A stretch of 64,000 bases of DNA from NCBI GenBank assembly GCA_033558025.1, contig JAUCEF010000008.1, positions 2,170,001 through 2,234,000 of the forward strand, written 5' to 3'. The DNA comes from Phytophthora sp. 'mugwort'. Lineage: Eukaryota; Oomycota; Peronosporomycetes; Peronosporales; Peronosporaceae. Positions 9,822-19,527 of the stretch are shown here, in pieces (the stretch's first letter is position 1; each line of letters begins with the position of its first letter). The translations under genes were made by a program, and so were the position numbers. The notes under the pieces were generated by a model that was not told the DNA's origin, ran no database searches, and saw only the letters and a list, made by a program, of their open reading frames with translations.

Positions 9822-10922
9822 TTAAATCCGGACATTGGCAAGACGTACAATGTCGTGCTTCCTGAACTGGAACTGCCCGCAGTAGACGCACGAGTTGATA
9901 ATGTCCATGAGCAGCGTCAGATCTCGAGACGATGAAATTGGCGGCGGGTTGAGCCACGACACTGGCTTGTGCTTAGTTGGTCGCTGCTTCTTGTGCGTCT
10001 CCTCGTCCTCGCTTACCTGTTCTAACTGCGCGTTATGTTCCTCGCTATGCTGACGTCGGTGCTTGCGGATCCATCCGGATACGGCGGTGCGAAGCTTAGC
10101 CTTGCCCGAGACCGCATTGTCCTGGCTGCGGATACTACTTGAAGACGACGAGTCCAGAGTCACCGCGCTGTCTTGTCGTCGCATGCGGAAGCTCGCTCCG
10201 ATCGTCGACATGACGGACGTGTGTCCGTTGGATTCCATCGACTCGGTGCGCTCGAGTCCTGGCTGCTGTAGCTTCCTGTGGTTCTTCTGGAACTCGCGCT
10301 CCTCGGCCTCCCAGTCAAAGTGCGCGAGTCGTCGCCAGCGCTTGACGTCGTTCCCTGAAAACCTCTTATCTTCTCGGAAGCCAGGCAGCCACGGTGTGTC
10401 GCCCTGCGGATACCCCAAGAACAAGGCCGATCGATAGAGGAACTCGGCGATCATGAGCGGCACAGACCGTTCGAGCGGCGGCTCCGGGTCGTAGTAATCG
10501 TCCTCGGACGACATGCTGCCCGTCGGATCCTCGCCCCAGTCGTCGGGGTCATGTAGGAACGACATGGTGTGGAACAAACCGGCCACATTAAACACCAGCT
10601 CGTCGTAGCTCTCCACCTTGGGCGGCGGCACCACGTCGGGCGCGTACATGTTCTTGAACGTCACTTTACGGCGGCGTCGCGACTTGCCGACTGACATGAC
10701 TGGTACGGACTGATGGCGCGCCAGCGAGAAGCCTCGGCGTCGCGTCGGGTTGTCACTTGCTGTTGTTGTTGCTGCTGTTGCTGCTGGAACTCCAGGCGCG
10801 CTCTTGCCTCGTGGACGCTGCTCGTCCTGTGGCAAGCTGTCGGTCATGCGCGCACTGGTGAGCGACGTCTTGTGTTGAATCTGTTCATTCCAGGACAAAA
10901 CGTTGGCGTCGTCCATCGGCAT
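9822..10922 (-). CDS. Unrecognised protein, smaller member of the paralogous pair
   Basis: A single-exon frame of 366 codons. After a Ser/Ala/Thr-rich N-terminus come basic residues (KSRRRRKVTFKN), then YDELVFNVAGLFH, an acidic loop absent from the paralogue (about residues 125-150), LYRSALFLGYPQG, VKRWRRLAHFDWEAEE, and the C-terminal block DIINSCVYCGQFQF with DIVRL at the end. These blocks match the C-terminal third of the gene at 7445-9556. The aromatic and Arg-rich WRRLAxxDW core suggests a folded domain of about 150-200 residues interrupted by variable loops. No function can be assigned. The start at 10922 is the first ATG of the open frame. Confidence 0.75.
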   Translation of the reverse strand: MPMDDANVLSWNEQIQHKTSLTSARMTDSLPQDEQRPRGKSAPGVPAATAATTTASDNPTRRRGFSLARHQSVPVMSVGKSRRRRKVTFKNMYAPDVVPPPKVESYDELVFNVAGLFHTMSFLHDPDDWGEDPTGSMSSEDDYYDPEPPLERSVPLMIAEFLYRSALFLGYPQGDTPWLPGFREDKRFSGNDVKRWRRLAHFDWEAEEREFQKNHRKLQQPGLERTESMESNGHTSVMSTIGASFRMRRQDSAVTLDSSSSSSIRSQDNAVSGKAKLRTAVSGWIRKHRRQHSEEHNAQLEQVSEDEETHKKQRPTKHKPVSWLNPPPISSSRDLTLLMDIINSCVYCGQFQFRKHDIVRLANVRI

Positions 10923-11466
10923 GGTCGTGGCTGTTTCTGCCAGCCTGTTCGGCGGAAGCCGGGGGCGTCAATGGCGAGCACGATGGGAGAGCACGAGTCG
11001 GGAGCTGCACGCGGCTGACCCGCCTTTCCCGGCCGGCTGTGACGACAGATGACTGGGGGTCAGAGATGCAACCTAATACCTTTTGATATTCGAATTGTAT
11101 GTACACTGTATACGGCCCCGCGTACAAATCACGAAGAAGAGATGGAGGCGAGAGGCCACTTTGGCGCTGACCTTCCGAGTCTGACAAACGTGTCGGGCAC
11201 ATATTGCACACGGGAAGCCGGTAACAATACTACATACTGTGCATTGTATACTCGTGAACACGTACTCGACCCTAACGAGTCAGCACGTAAACTGGCGCTT
11301 TGTTAACCGGAACGGCCTCCACCTTAACGTTTCTTTATGGTACACGAGGCCAGAGGCGTGATGCAATCCTACTGTACCTAATCTATTATTGTCGGATCCT
11401 GGAGCCATTTGCGCTGGTCAACAGACACCTTCAACTTCAACTTTCTCGACTCCTACCACCGCCTGG
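10923..11466. other. Intergenic, no gene seen
   Basis: About 540 bases between the start of the smaller paralogue and the stop codon of the GPCR-PIPK gene, both on the minus strand. It should hold the promoter of the former and the 3' end of the latter. Only short overlapping open frames are present. Confidence 0.35.
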
Positions 11467-14400
11467 TTACACGGCCAAGTCCGTGAGCCTGAGCTGGCTG
11501 CGTGTCGAGTTGGTGGAGATCAGCCGCTGGTTGAAGGGCAGTAGGATCGGCTGTGGGTTCCGGCCAGCCTGCTCCAGGTCGCCCTCCTCCGCCGCGCTCG
11601 ACGACGTGCCAGACGTGTCCGTGTCTGTCGAGTCCCCACGGACGCGCGCTAGATCACGTCGAGCCTCTTTCGCAGCTCCTGCGCTCTCAAACGCGGCTGC
11701 TGCTTGCAACACTGGACTGAGACGCTGCATGGACTCGAACATAGCATTCTTCGGCTGGTTGCGGCGCTGACGGTGATAATACTCCTTCGGGATCGCAATA
11801 ATCTCGCGCAATTTGGCTTCAAACCGCCGCTGGTACCGCACTGGGTCAATAGCCGACAAGCCTTCGCCATCTTTCTGCTGAAAAATTACCTTCCAGAACC
11901 GTTCAAGTTGCTTCTGCAGCGTCCACGTCTGCAGAATGTCGATAACGCCGACGTAGTAGTAACCAGGGCCAAACACACGCTTACTCTTCCGCATCGAGCG
12001 CTTCGGTCGCGGTTCTCCACCGCTTGAGGGATAGCGCGACTGGTTCAATGGGTTATCCGGCTGATTGAATAAAGAGTGCACGCTCGGCGCTACACTCATG
12101 ATCTGCTTTGTCGGGTCGTCGTGAGGATGAACGTGCTTGTTTATAGACGACCCAGTGGCAGAACTTCCAGACGACGACCAATTCGACGACGATATGAAGC
12201 TGTCGTTCGTGAGACTATTGGTCAGTGAATTCGTCCCGTTCCCAGTGTTGGTGGCCGTGTTGGCAGCCGTACGTTCGCTCAGGATGGAGTTCTCGGTGGG
12301 GCTAAATGGTTGATCCACAGCGAACTCAATGTCCATGACGCCGAGAAGCAGACTATAGTCCATTATGCCAAGGTCACATAGGAAAAGCGAGTCATCCCGC
12401 AGTTGCTCATAGAGCTCAACGCCTTCTTCAGTGCCGATCCGCATTCTCGTGCGCAGATCGTTGTCTTTCAACACGACATTCGGCTCATGTAACCCGACGA
12501 CGTTGGGACACTGCAGCAAGCTTTTCTTCGCGCCATGCTTGAACATCATCGAACAGTGACGGCATTTGACCTTGGCACCTCGACGCGGACGCTTGTAGCT
12601 ACGGTTGACCCACGAGCCCTTGATATCAAACCGGTGGTGGATCTGTACACCTTCCTCCATCACGTCGAACAAGTTCTCCATCACGATAAAGTAGAAGCGT
12701 TTGTCGTACATGGTGATTTTGAAGCAGCCGTAAAACTTGGTGATAAGCGAGCACGGGTTCAGCGTCAAGTATTCCGTGTACTTCTCAGCGATCTCACACA
12801 AGAAACGTGCTTCCTCTTCAGCCATCGACTTGACAATGTATTTCTTGTCACCGCTGAAGAACATGAATGCACCACTTGCCCCTTCACTGATATTGGGCTT
12901 CGTGCTCGTCTGGAAAGATTTCATGAAATCTATGGCTTTGATCCCGTAAGCCTGACGCAATTCAGCAAAGGCCTGTGGCTTGTATGGTGTGAACCGAATG
13001 GATGCAGTTCTCGTCCCTGACGCAGGACTTGGCGACTGCTGTCCAGCCGACGTGGCAACTGTTGACGCAGACGAAGGATTGTTACGACGACGATCCACGG
13101 TCGGCTGCTGCGGATGCGTCGTCCGCTGATCTTGAGGAATGTCAAAGCTGAAGTCGGACTCCTTGCTATTCCTCTTCTTAGTGCGTCGAGCGTTTCCATC
13201 GGCACTACTGTTGCGGTGAAGACCAGCGTTAATGGCCTCGGTAATACTACTCAGCATCCGGTTTCTTTGCACACTTTGGAGCAAAGTGCTGCTGCTACCA
13301 GCACCGAAGAGTCCAGTTGCTGTTGTTGCAGCCTCGCCAAACGACGTACGATGCTCCTCCTCGTCGCTCATACCCAGCACAAGCTCCTGCGTTGGAGACC
13401 TCTCCCGAATATGCATCATATCTTCTTCAGCGACCTGGACGGCACGTGTCATCCCCTCAATAGTAAAGTAAATAAGCTCCTCCTGGAGTGCCGTATTAAG
13501 CTGCGCACTAAACTGTTTATCCGCCGAGTCGGACGAAAATTTCAGCCAGTTTGGTCGGATTAGACTTGGACTATTGATCATAAACCACACAAAATAGTCA
13601 ATGGCACCACGAGCCGATAGTGCAAATGTGAAGGCACGGAAAATGTGGCTTGGTGGGAGTTTGCCGTTCTTGTCGTACGTTGTGCGCGTCTGGAAGGACA
13701 GAGCGTACCAAATGAACACTATCGTCCAATAAATGGTGTAACTCGTGATCGATAGCGCACCATTACGCAGCATTTCGCGACGACTTTGAAGAGTATCACG
13801 GAGCCCGGAGCGTAGCCGCTTAACACCAAACGTCAGCACCGCGATGCCCGAGAGGTAGAACAAAATCATCCACATGTAGAACAGCAACCAGCTTCCGCGA
13901 TTAAGATGGAAAAAGTCTCGCTCCACAGGGTCGTCTGTCGTCTTCCGCTTTGTCCAGCAGTAATTTCCATCAGCAAAGCCGTGGATACCAGGAACAAATG
14001 CAGCGAAAATGCCCGTAAATACTCCAGCCGAGTACACAAGGATCTTAAACCGTCTTCGGTTTGCTTTGACGCTCATAAACGGGTTCGTAAGCGACCAATA
14101 GAGATCAACAATCTGTGCAAAGTACCAGCAGTCGCTCGAGAGATACAAAAACTGCGTGATCCCCGACAGATACACGCATGACGCTTCATCATCTGCTCGG
14201 TAGACGCCCATATCCAGCAGCAAAGGATCCAGTAGAAATCGCAGTGCCAACAAAATATCGATCACACATTTGTAGTAAATCAGTGGGTTCGGGTGTCTCT
14301 GGTAGCTCTGTACTCCATGGTACGTCAGGAAGACGCACACACAAAGGATCAGCGTCAGGAGCGAGCCGAACACAAGACCCGGGTCGATATTGTATCCATT

Positions 14401-15225
14401 CAGAGAGTTCACAGTCTCGGCCAGCACCAGCATCATCACCAATAGCACGAGTCCGACGCCTAATACAATGTACCCCTCTTTTGACCAATTGCTAAAATCC
14501 ACTTGAGGTTTAAGAATTTGTCCAATGTTCTCGTCTAAACCCCCGCTCTCGTCAATGACGTCCAGGTCGAACTCTTGATTCGGTGACAGCTCCAGCGGGT
14601 CATTAGCTGTCGTGCCACGTCCGATCGCCCCGAAGAAACTCTCTCGCAGTCCTCCCACATTGGAGGACATTCTAGACAGCACCGAGTCGCGCAGGGCAAA
14701 AGAGCTGCGGTTGGACGTCTTGCTGTTCGTAGTGGTCCGTCGGAACCGCAAGCTGACGCCAGAGTCACCCAGTCCAGAACGTGCCGACTCGGCAGAAGCT
14801 TCCGAATGTTGAGAAGAGCTCAGTCTCTCGCGGTGCTGCCTGGAACCGGTGTTAACCTGCACGTTGTGTTCGATGGAGACTCTTCGGGAGATCTTGGGCT
14901 TCTGCGGACTTGTCGGCTTCCGCAGCACCGATTTCAGCGGCGACTGCAAGTCTGGAGAGCCTGTGGACAGCTCCGAAGCTGGTAGACCAATTGAGACGTT
15001 GACTGGAGCCCTCAGGACGGAATGCAACGGCGACTCGAGCTGCGATGACGTTGCCGAGAAGTCGAACGCGTCCGTGCCCATTGCAGCGTCCACAGAGCGT
15101 TCCAACGCACGCGGAGACTGCGACGGCGACGAAGAAGACACGGAGAATGCGGAAGTATCAGTAACCATGTCCGACTCGTCGCCATCTAGCCGCCGCGGCC
15201 CCGAAAAACCTGCGCCCGCTTCCAT
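11467..15225 (-). CDS. GK: GPCR-PIPK: seven-transmembrane receptor fused to a phosphatidylinositol-phosphate kinase
   Basis: A fusion typical of oomycetes, predicted to couple membrane sensing to PIP2 synthesis. The single exon encodes about 1252 residues from the ATG at 15225. The frame stays open to 15327, but that stretch is AT-rich and lacks protein character. Residues 1-250 are Ser-rich. Hydrophobic segments lie at about 252-270, 284-302, 315-337, 350-375, 395-415, 446-468 and 492-511, with a possible eighth at 525-550. A basic family signature (LRSGLRDTLQSRREM) follows the sixth. The kinase covers about 750-1180: YIVKSM with the ATP-binding lysine (about 799), FIVMEN, DIKGS (about 867), DLGIMDYSLLLG with the catalytic aspartate (about 955), VGVIDILQ (about 1094) and an activation-loop-like AIDPVRYQRRF. 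A CxxC-containing insert sits after DIKGS. All key kinase residues are present, so activity is likely. Confidence 0.93.
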   Translation of the reverse strand: MEAGAGFSGPRRLDGDESDMVTDTSAFSVSSSSPSQSPRALERSVDAAMGTDAFDFSATSSQLESPLHSVLRAPVNVSIGLPASELSTGSPDLQSPLKSVLRKPTSPQKPKISRRVSIEHNVQVNTGSRQHRERLSSSQHSEASAESARSGLGDSGVSLRFRRTTTNSKTSNRSSFALRDSVLSRMSSNVGGLRESFFGAIGRGTTANDPLELSPNQEFDLDVIDESGGLDENIGQILKPQVDFSNWSKEGYIVLGVGLVLLVMMLVLAETVNSLNGYNIDPGLVFGSLLTLILCVCVFLTYHGVQSYQRHPNPLIYYKCVIDILLALRFLLDPLLLDMGVYRADDEASCVYLSGITQFLYLSSDCWYFAQIVDLYWSLTNPFMSVKANRRRFKILVYSAGVFTGIFAAFVPGIHGFADGNYCWTKRKTTDDPVERDFFHLNRGSWLLFYMWMILFYLSGIAVLTFGVKRLRSGLRDTLQSRREMLRNGALSITSYTIYWTIVFIWYALSFQTRTTYDKNGKLPPSHIFRAFTFALSARGAIDYFVWFMINSPSLIRPNWLKFSSDSADKQFSAQLNTALQEELIYFTIEGMTRAVQVAEEDMMHIRERSPTQELVLGMSDEEEHRTSFGEAATTATGLFGAGSSSTLLQSVQRNRMLSSITEAINAGLHRNSSADGNARRTKKRNSKESDFSFDIPQDQRTTHPQQPTVDRRRNNPSSASTVATSAGQQSPSPASGTRTASIRFTPYKPQAFAELRQAYGIKAIDFMKSFQTSTKPNISEGASGAFMFFSGDKKYIVKSMAEEEARFLCEIAEKYTEYLTLNPCSLITKFYGCFKITMYDKRFYFIVMENLFDVMEEGVQIHHRFDIKGSWVNRSYKRPRRGAKVKCRHCSMMFKHGAKKSLLQCPNVVGLHEPNVVLKDNDLRTRMRIGTEEGVELYEQLRDDSLFLCDLGIMDYSLLLGVMDIEFAVDQPFSPTENSILSERTAANTATNTGNGTNSLTNSLTNDSFISSSNWSSSGSSATGSSINKHVHPHDDPTKQIMSVAPSVHSLFNQPDNPLNQSRYPSSGGEPRPKRSMRKSKRVFGPGYYYVGVIDILQTWTLQKQLERFWKVIFQQKDGEGLSAIDPVRYQRRFEAKLREIIAIPKEYYHRQRRNQPKNAMFESMQRLSPVLQAAAAFESAGAAKEARRDLARVRGDSTDTDTSGTSSSAAEEGDLEQAGRNPQPILLPFNQRLISTNSTRSQLRLTDLAV

Positions 15226-15761
15226 GTGGGTACCAAGTGCGAATGAGGAAATGAACCCATAACGTTTTAGGGCATAAGAGTGGATTTTTAGGTGTCTCAT
15301 ACAAACACCAAGATATTTAGTCGTCAATCCCGCGAAAACCGATCACCAAAAGTGAAGCTATTCTCATAATAATTGCGGATCGAAAAAATGGATTTGCAAC
15401 CGCCAATATCAGACCTGATGGTAGCTTGCTAGTCTCCGTAGCCTAGGCTACCAGTGCGTGCAGCGCCTTATAGCTGGAATACACTACAAGAAGCTAGGTT
15501 GAGAAGGATGAGAAAGGCCTGTATACTGTTACAGTATTACTGTACTGTTCAGAATGCTAGGTTGACACATTCCATACAAAAAGCAAGTGATTTTGTTTTT
15601 CGATATGGTTCACTTTTCCAAAGCATGGTGTGGTGAACACACTTGTAAAAAGGTTTTGACGACGTTGGTAATTACGTCTCCTAATGAATTGGCTGGCTGG
15701 CAGCCCGACGCAGCATTGGCTCGCTCCAATAGCGCGTCAGTCCGAATAAATTCCTTCCAAA
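15226..15761. promoter_or_regulatory. Divergent intergenic region, GPCR-PIPK and RPL39
   Basis: About 536 bases separate the two divergent start codons, so both promoters must lie here. An AT-rich part at 15340-15400 and small plus-strand open frames carry no recognisable signal. Confidence 0.3.
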
Positions 15762-16145
15762 ATGGTGCGTGTGCATGCGTTTTGCGGGCGCTTCTAATGC
15801 GTTTAGACGCCGATAATCAGGGAATCTAGGGTGGCGTATGCATGATCCTGCTCTTCATCGAGCGGCATATCACCCGACTGCTTTCCACGGCGGAAATGGC
15901 GTTAGAAGCTGCCCAAATACAGAGAAACTCGCAGCTAAAGTAGCGACCCGCTCTAACTAGTCATATCCTCTGTACTGTGATCGTTACTGTAGCCGTCGCA
16001 CAAGACCTTCCGTACCAAGCGCATTCTGGCCAAGAAGGCCAAGCAGAACCGCCCGATCCCGCAATGGATCCGTCTGCGCACTGACAACACGATCAAGTAC
16101 AACGCCAAGCGTCGCCACTGGCGCCGTACCAAACTCGGCCTGTAA
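15762..16145 (+). CDS. RPL39: 60S ribosomal protein eL39
   Basis: A very small basic protein of the large subunit that lines the peptide exit tunnel. Exon 1 is the ATG alone (15762-15764). After a 228 bp intron (donor GTGCGT, acceptor TGTAG), exon 2 (15993-16145) supplies 50 codons, giving 51 residues, exactly the family length. Diagnostic stretches are [26 protein letters not shown] and the terminal [12 protein letters not shown]. The intron is longer than most in this window, and a first intron directly after the start codon is common in ribosomal protein genes. Confidence 0.95.
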
Positions 16146-16565
16146 GCGGCGGGGCTTCGATGGCTCGTTTTACGATCACGGGAGACAGATGGACGAGGTC
16201 TCTTTGGGCACTGCTGCGCGCTGGCTTCAGCTTGTGTGTCGGCTGCTGCCCGGGCGTGCGATTTCGTGCTGGCTCCTTGGAGTTGCTGGACTGTAATGGA
16301 CCTCCTTGTTAGCAGCGGATAACCAGAACGAATTCTCTTGAGAAGGAAGACAACTCGACTTTAGGTCTGTTGATGCTCTCCATCCGGTGCTGTGCGTCAG
16401 GCTAGTGTAATTGTCTCTAAGTTTGGATGCAGGTTGACAAGTTCTTTCAGGGGATAGGAACGGCATCATGATTCTGTTGATACCATGGCAGACAGTGAAC
16501 GAAGCTAAGGAACGAGCTGAGATTGGCGTTAAGAGCTGCTTGTTGCTACTGCTAGTGTCGAGCAG
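16146..16565. other. Intergenic, convergent 3' ends
   Basis: About 420 bases between the converging RPL39 and LZTFL1-like genes. Nothing recognisable beyond the two 3' untranslated regions. Confidence 0.4.
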
Positions 16566-17593
16566 CTACTCATCGTCGTCTGCGTTCTTTGTCTCGCCGT
16601 CGTCCTCAGCGTAGTCTGGTTCGTAGCGCTGCAGTCGGCGACGCAGGTCCTGCAGTTGCTGGTTCTTGACCGTGACCATGCGCTTCATGGACTGGAACTG
16701 CGACGTCTGCGCGATGTGCTGTCGACCGTCTTCCACCTGCCCTTCAAGCGCCTCCACACGCTCGTTGGCTTGTTCGAGTTTACGCTGCAGCTTGCGCAGC
16801 TCTTTGGTGTATGTTATGTCCCGAGCCTCTTGCTCCTGTCTGGAGGCCAGTTTCGCCGCACGGATCTCTTCCTCGTGTTGCTCCTGCTCTTGCTGAAGCT
16901 GTTTCTCCATCTTCTCCTTTGCCTCAGCGTCTGCCTGCACTTTAGCGTTAGTTTTCGGCAAAGCGCTTATTTGTGCCACACTGCGCGAGTCTCCGCTGGT
17001 CCATTCGGATACACTAAGCTGCTCCACACGCTCGAGCAGCTCCTTGTCTTCCACCATGGCAATATCCAGGCCCAGCGCGAGATCCTATTCATGTCACCAT
17101 GCAAGTGAGCAGCTCCCCCATTCCAAACTATCGCATATGTAGTACAGGGCGTACGCTGTCTTCAGCCTCCATGAAGATCTGACGTAGTAACAGCGCCATC
17201 ATGTTGATGGTATCTTGTAGTTCGCTGCGGATATTGGCCTACACAGCAAATTATCGTAAAATATACAAGAGCAACAACTTAAGTCGTAGTGAGTAGCCCT
17301 TCCTTACCTTGACGGCGAAGCATAGCGACTGAATGGCTTCCTGAATATCTTTCTGGCTGTAAACATCCTCGGACGTCAAACGATCCGAGCGCGTGTCTTC
17401 AAAATCGGCCTCGACATTCTCCAGGTGCGTCTTGAGGCGCGAGCGGAAGAACTTAAGGAACTTGCTTAACTATAATATAAAAACAAGAAACAGACCACGA
17501 CAGAATGCCACGTGAGACTCTGGCCCAAACCAATTCATTCCAGGGGTGTGTGCTCACCTCTTCTTGGTGGTGCTCGCTCACGCGTCCTGGCAT
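16566..17593 (-). CDS. LZTFL1: LZTFL1/BBS17-like coiled-coil protein, BBSome regulator
   Basis: LZTFL1 binds the BBSome and controls its entry into cilia. Four exons (17593-17558, 17469-17308, 17238-17155, 17084-16566) with introns of 88, 69 and 70 bp encode about 266 residues; animal homologues have about 299. The N-terminus (SEHHQEE, then LSKFLKFFRSRLKTHLE) and the helical segment ending LLLRQIFMEAED match the family globular part. ELLERV follows, then a coiled coil rich in Glu, Gln, Lys and Arg from about residue 150. The end, QSMKRMVTVKNQQLQDLRRRL followed by YEPD, is the most family-specific part. In a flagellate zoospore former a ciliary role is expected. The ankyrin gene ends only 112 bp upstream on the same strand. 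Confidence 0.85.
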
Positions 17594-17705
17594 GATGGCG
17601 CTGTCCGGTTGATTCTCTCTTCGGACTCGTCGAATGCGATGGAGTTATCGGTATATAGATCCGAACTTCCTTTTGAGAGGGCGAGGCGTCGTTTCATGTG
17701 CATTA

Positions 17706-19148
17706 TCAACTAAGATCGCCCTTACGATCAGAAGGACGCATTTCTGGCCGCAACAATTCATGGCGATTAAGCAGCGGAGCGTCGTGTGCTGGCGCGGTAA
17801 CGATAGACCTGACGCTCACTCGACGACTGCGTGCTTGCTCGAGGGAATCGTAAAGCTTCGTACACTGGCGCATGTAGTCATCGCTCCGATGGTTCTGCGA
17901 CTGCGTGCAGTGAATCTGACTCGCTACCCATCGAGGTCGTTCAGATGACGGAACAGATCGAGGCCGAGGAATCACATCCTTCTTCTCCCAAAGCAAGAAA
18001 CCCTCGCTCTGGTTAACAAGAGGATTACTGCGCGAGTGATCCTCGTGGTACTCGACCTCTGTCGTATCACTAGCAGGACCAAGACCCTTCACTGGAGGTA
18101 GATTTCGTCGCTGTTGGGCTTCCAAACGTTTGCGTCGACGACGAGCCCTGCGCTTGGCTCCTTCCTGCGCAAGCTGCTCTCGGTAGGCACGCTGGTCTTC
18201 GAGTCGTTGTGTCTCCCGAGCGGCTTTTAGCGAACTTTCTCGACGCTCTGCCTCGCGATCAACGTACTGCTGCAGCGTGAGGTGCAACATGGCACTACTT
18301 TCGTCATTAACTGAAGCTTTGCCATTATCCAGTTCATCTGCAAACTCGAGAAACTGACCAGTGTCGATAGAAACATACTTAGTAAGTAAAAGTTGTCAAG
18401 GCTTCCGACTTACCTTAATGTGGCTGAACGTAGTAGGCGGGCGGATGACGACAGCTCCTTTCTCGAGTAACATAGTGGCGAGCGTCGCGTTATCATTCTT
18501 ATAGGCACACATGAGCGGCGATACACCAGTCTACAGTGAAGATATCACGTCGTATGAGGAAATTTCCAAGCAAAAGTGTAAATCTCGGCTAGATGTCGTA
18601 CCTTGCAATTCAAGTTGACGTCGGCGCCGTGCTGAAGGAGCCACGTCGCAATCCGCAACACGTTGCGCTCGCATGCGATGTACAGAGGCGTCTGATTCAG
18701 CTGGCAAATACCAGATATTCGAAACTTTTGACAACTTAAATTAAAACTAAGTATATATACACAAACACGTACCCGATTGGGCTGGTTGACCTTCGCTCCG
18801 AAATGAAGCAACACCTCGAGCGTCTTGATGTGGCGCTTCCGGCCCTTGTTGCCCAGAACACCCCTATAAACGCATTAGCCAACATACAGTATCGAGTAAT
18901 AACGCAGTTGGTACCAACCTGGCTGCACAGATCATGGGCGAGTCGCCTCGCTCGTCGTCTTCCGCTCCGAATGCTCCTTCCAGCCGACGGGCGTTGGGGT
19001 CCATGCCACGCCTCAGAAGTTTGTGAACAGCTTTATGTCTTCCTTGCTCTGCCAGCGCGTGCAGGTTGTTGGAGCCCAGCTCCCTATCCAAGAACCCATA
19101 CTGAATGTCGGCATACGGCCAGATGCAGGCACTCACCTTGGGCCCCAT
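17706..19148 (-). CDS. Ankyrin-repeat protein with basic coiled-coil tail
   Basis: Five exons (19148-18919, 18863-18773, 18700-18602, 18530-18414, 18353-17706) with introns of 55, 72, 71 and 60 bp encode about 394 residues. Residues 30-185 form about four ankyrin repeats; clear units are LHALAEQGRHKAVHKLL, TPLYIACERNVLRIATWLLQ and SPLMCAYKNDNATLATML. The last intron uses a TACTAAG branch site; using an earlier AG would leave an implausible 36 bp intron. The C-terminal half has a Glu/Arg-rich coiled coil with an RRARRRRKR basic cluster and then no known domain. The N-terminal 25 residues are uncertain because the exon has few start options. Its close spacing to the LZTFL1-like gene is suggestive of a ciliary role but proves nothing. 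Confidence 0.75.
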
Positions 19149-19527
19149 ATAATCAAGTGATAAATAATAACTTCAACATGCTATTATGAATTCCAGCTAT
19201 ATTTTGCCCAGAGGATTAACCTGAAAATTCGGAAAATAAATCTATTTATGTTTGGAGGGAAGCGATTTGATTGGCTACTTCAAACTCGGAACTTGAATTC
19301 GGCCTTTATCTTCATTAAAAATAATTAAAATAAATAACCACTTGGGTTTGAAAACTTCCTGCCTGCTCCTTTCAAGGAGCCTTTGCTCACCATACAAATA
19401 CGGCGCGCATTATAAACACTACACTCCACTTGCTGCTTGTACATCGCCACAGGCTTAAGCCGAGTTTTCCTACTGGAGTTACAAGTGCTGGTTTTGCTGT
19501 CAAGCTGCAGCTTTATCCTGTTCCGTT
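19149..19527. other. Intergenic, AT-rich, no gene
   Basis: About 380 bases between two minus-strand genes, more AT-rich than its surroundings at 19150-19340. It holds the upstream region of the ankyrin gene and the 3' end of the next. No signal identified. Confidence 0.4.

Noticed and set aside
13906..14495. Plus-strand open frames inside the GPCR-PIPK region
   Set aside because: Antisense shadows of the receptor membrane segments.
15226..15327. Longer GPCR-PIPK start
   Set aside because: The frame is open but opens with TTG and reads as AT-rich non-coding sequence; the ATG at 15225 starts a typical acidic N-terminus.
18354..18413. 36 bp intron in the ankyrin gene using an earlier AG
   Set aside because: Too short for efficient splicing; the 60 bp alternative has a TACTAAG branch site and keeps the frame.
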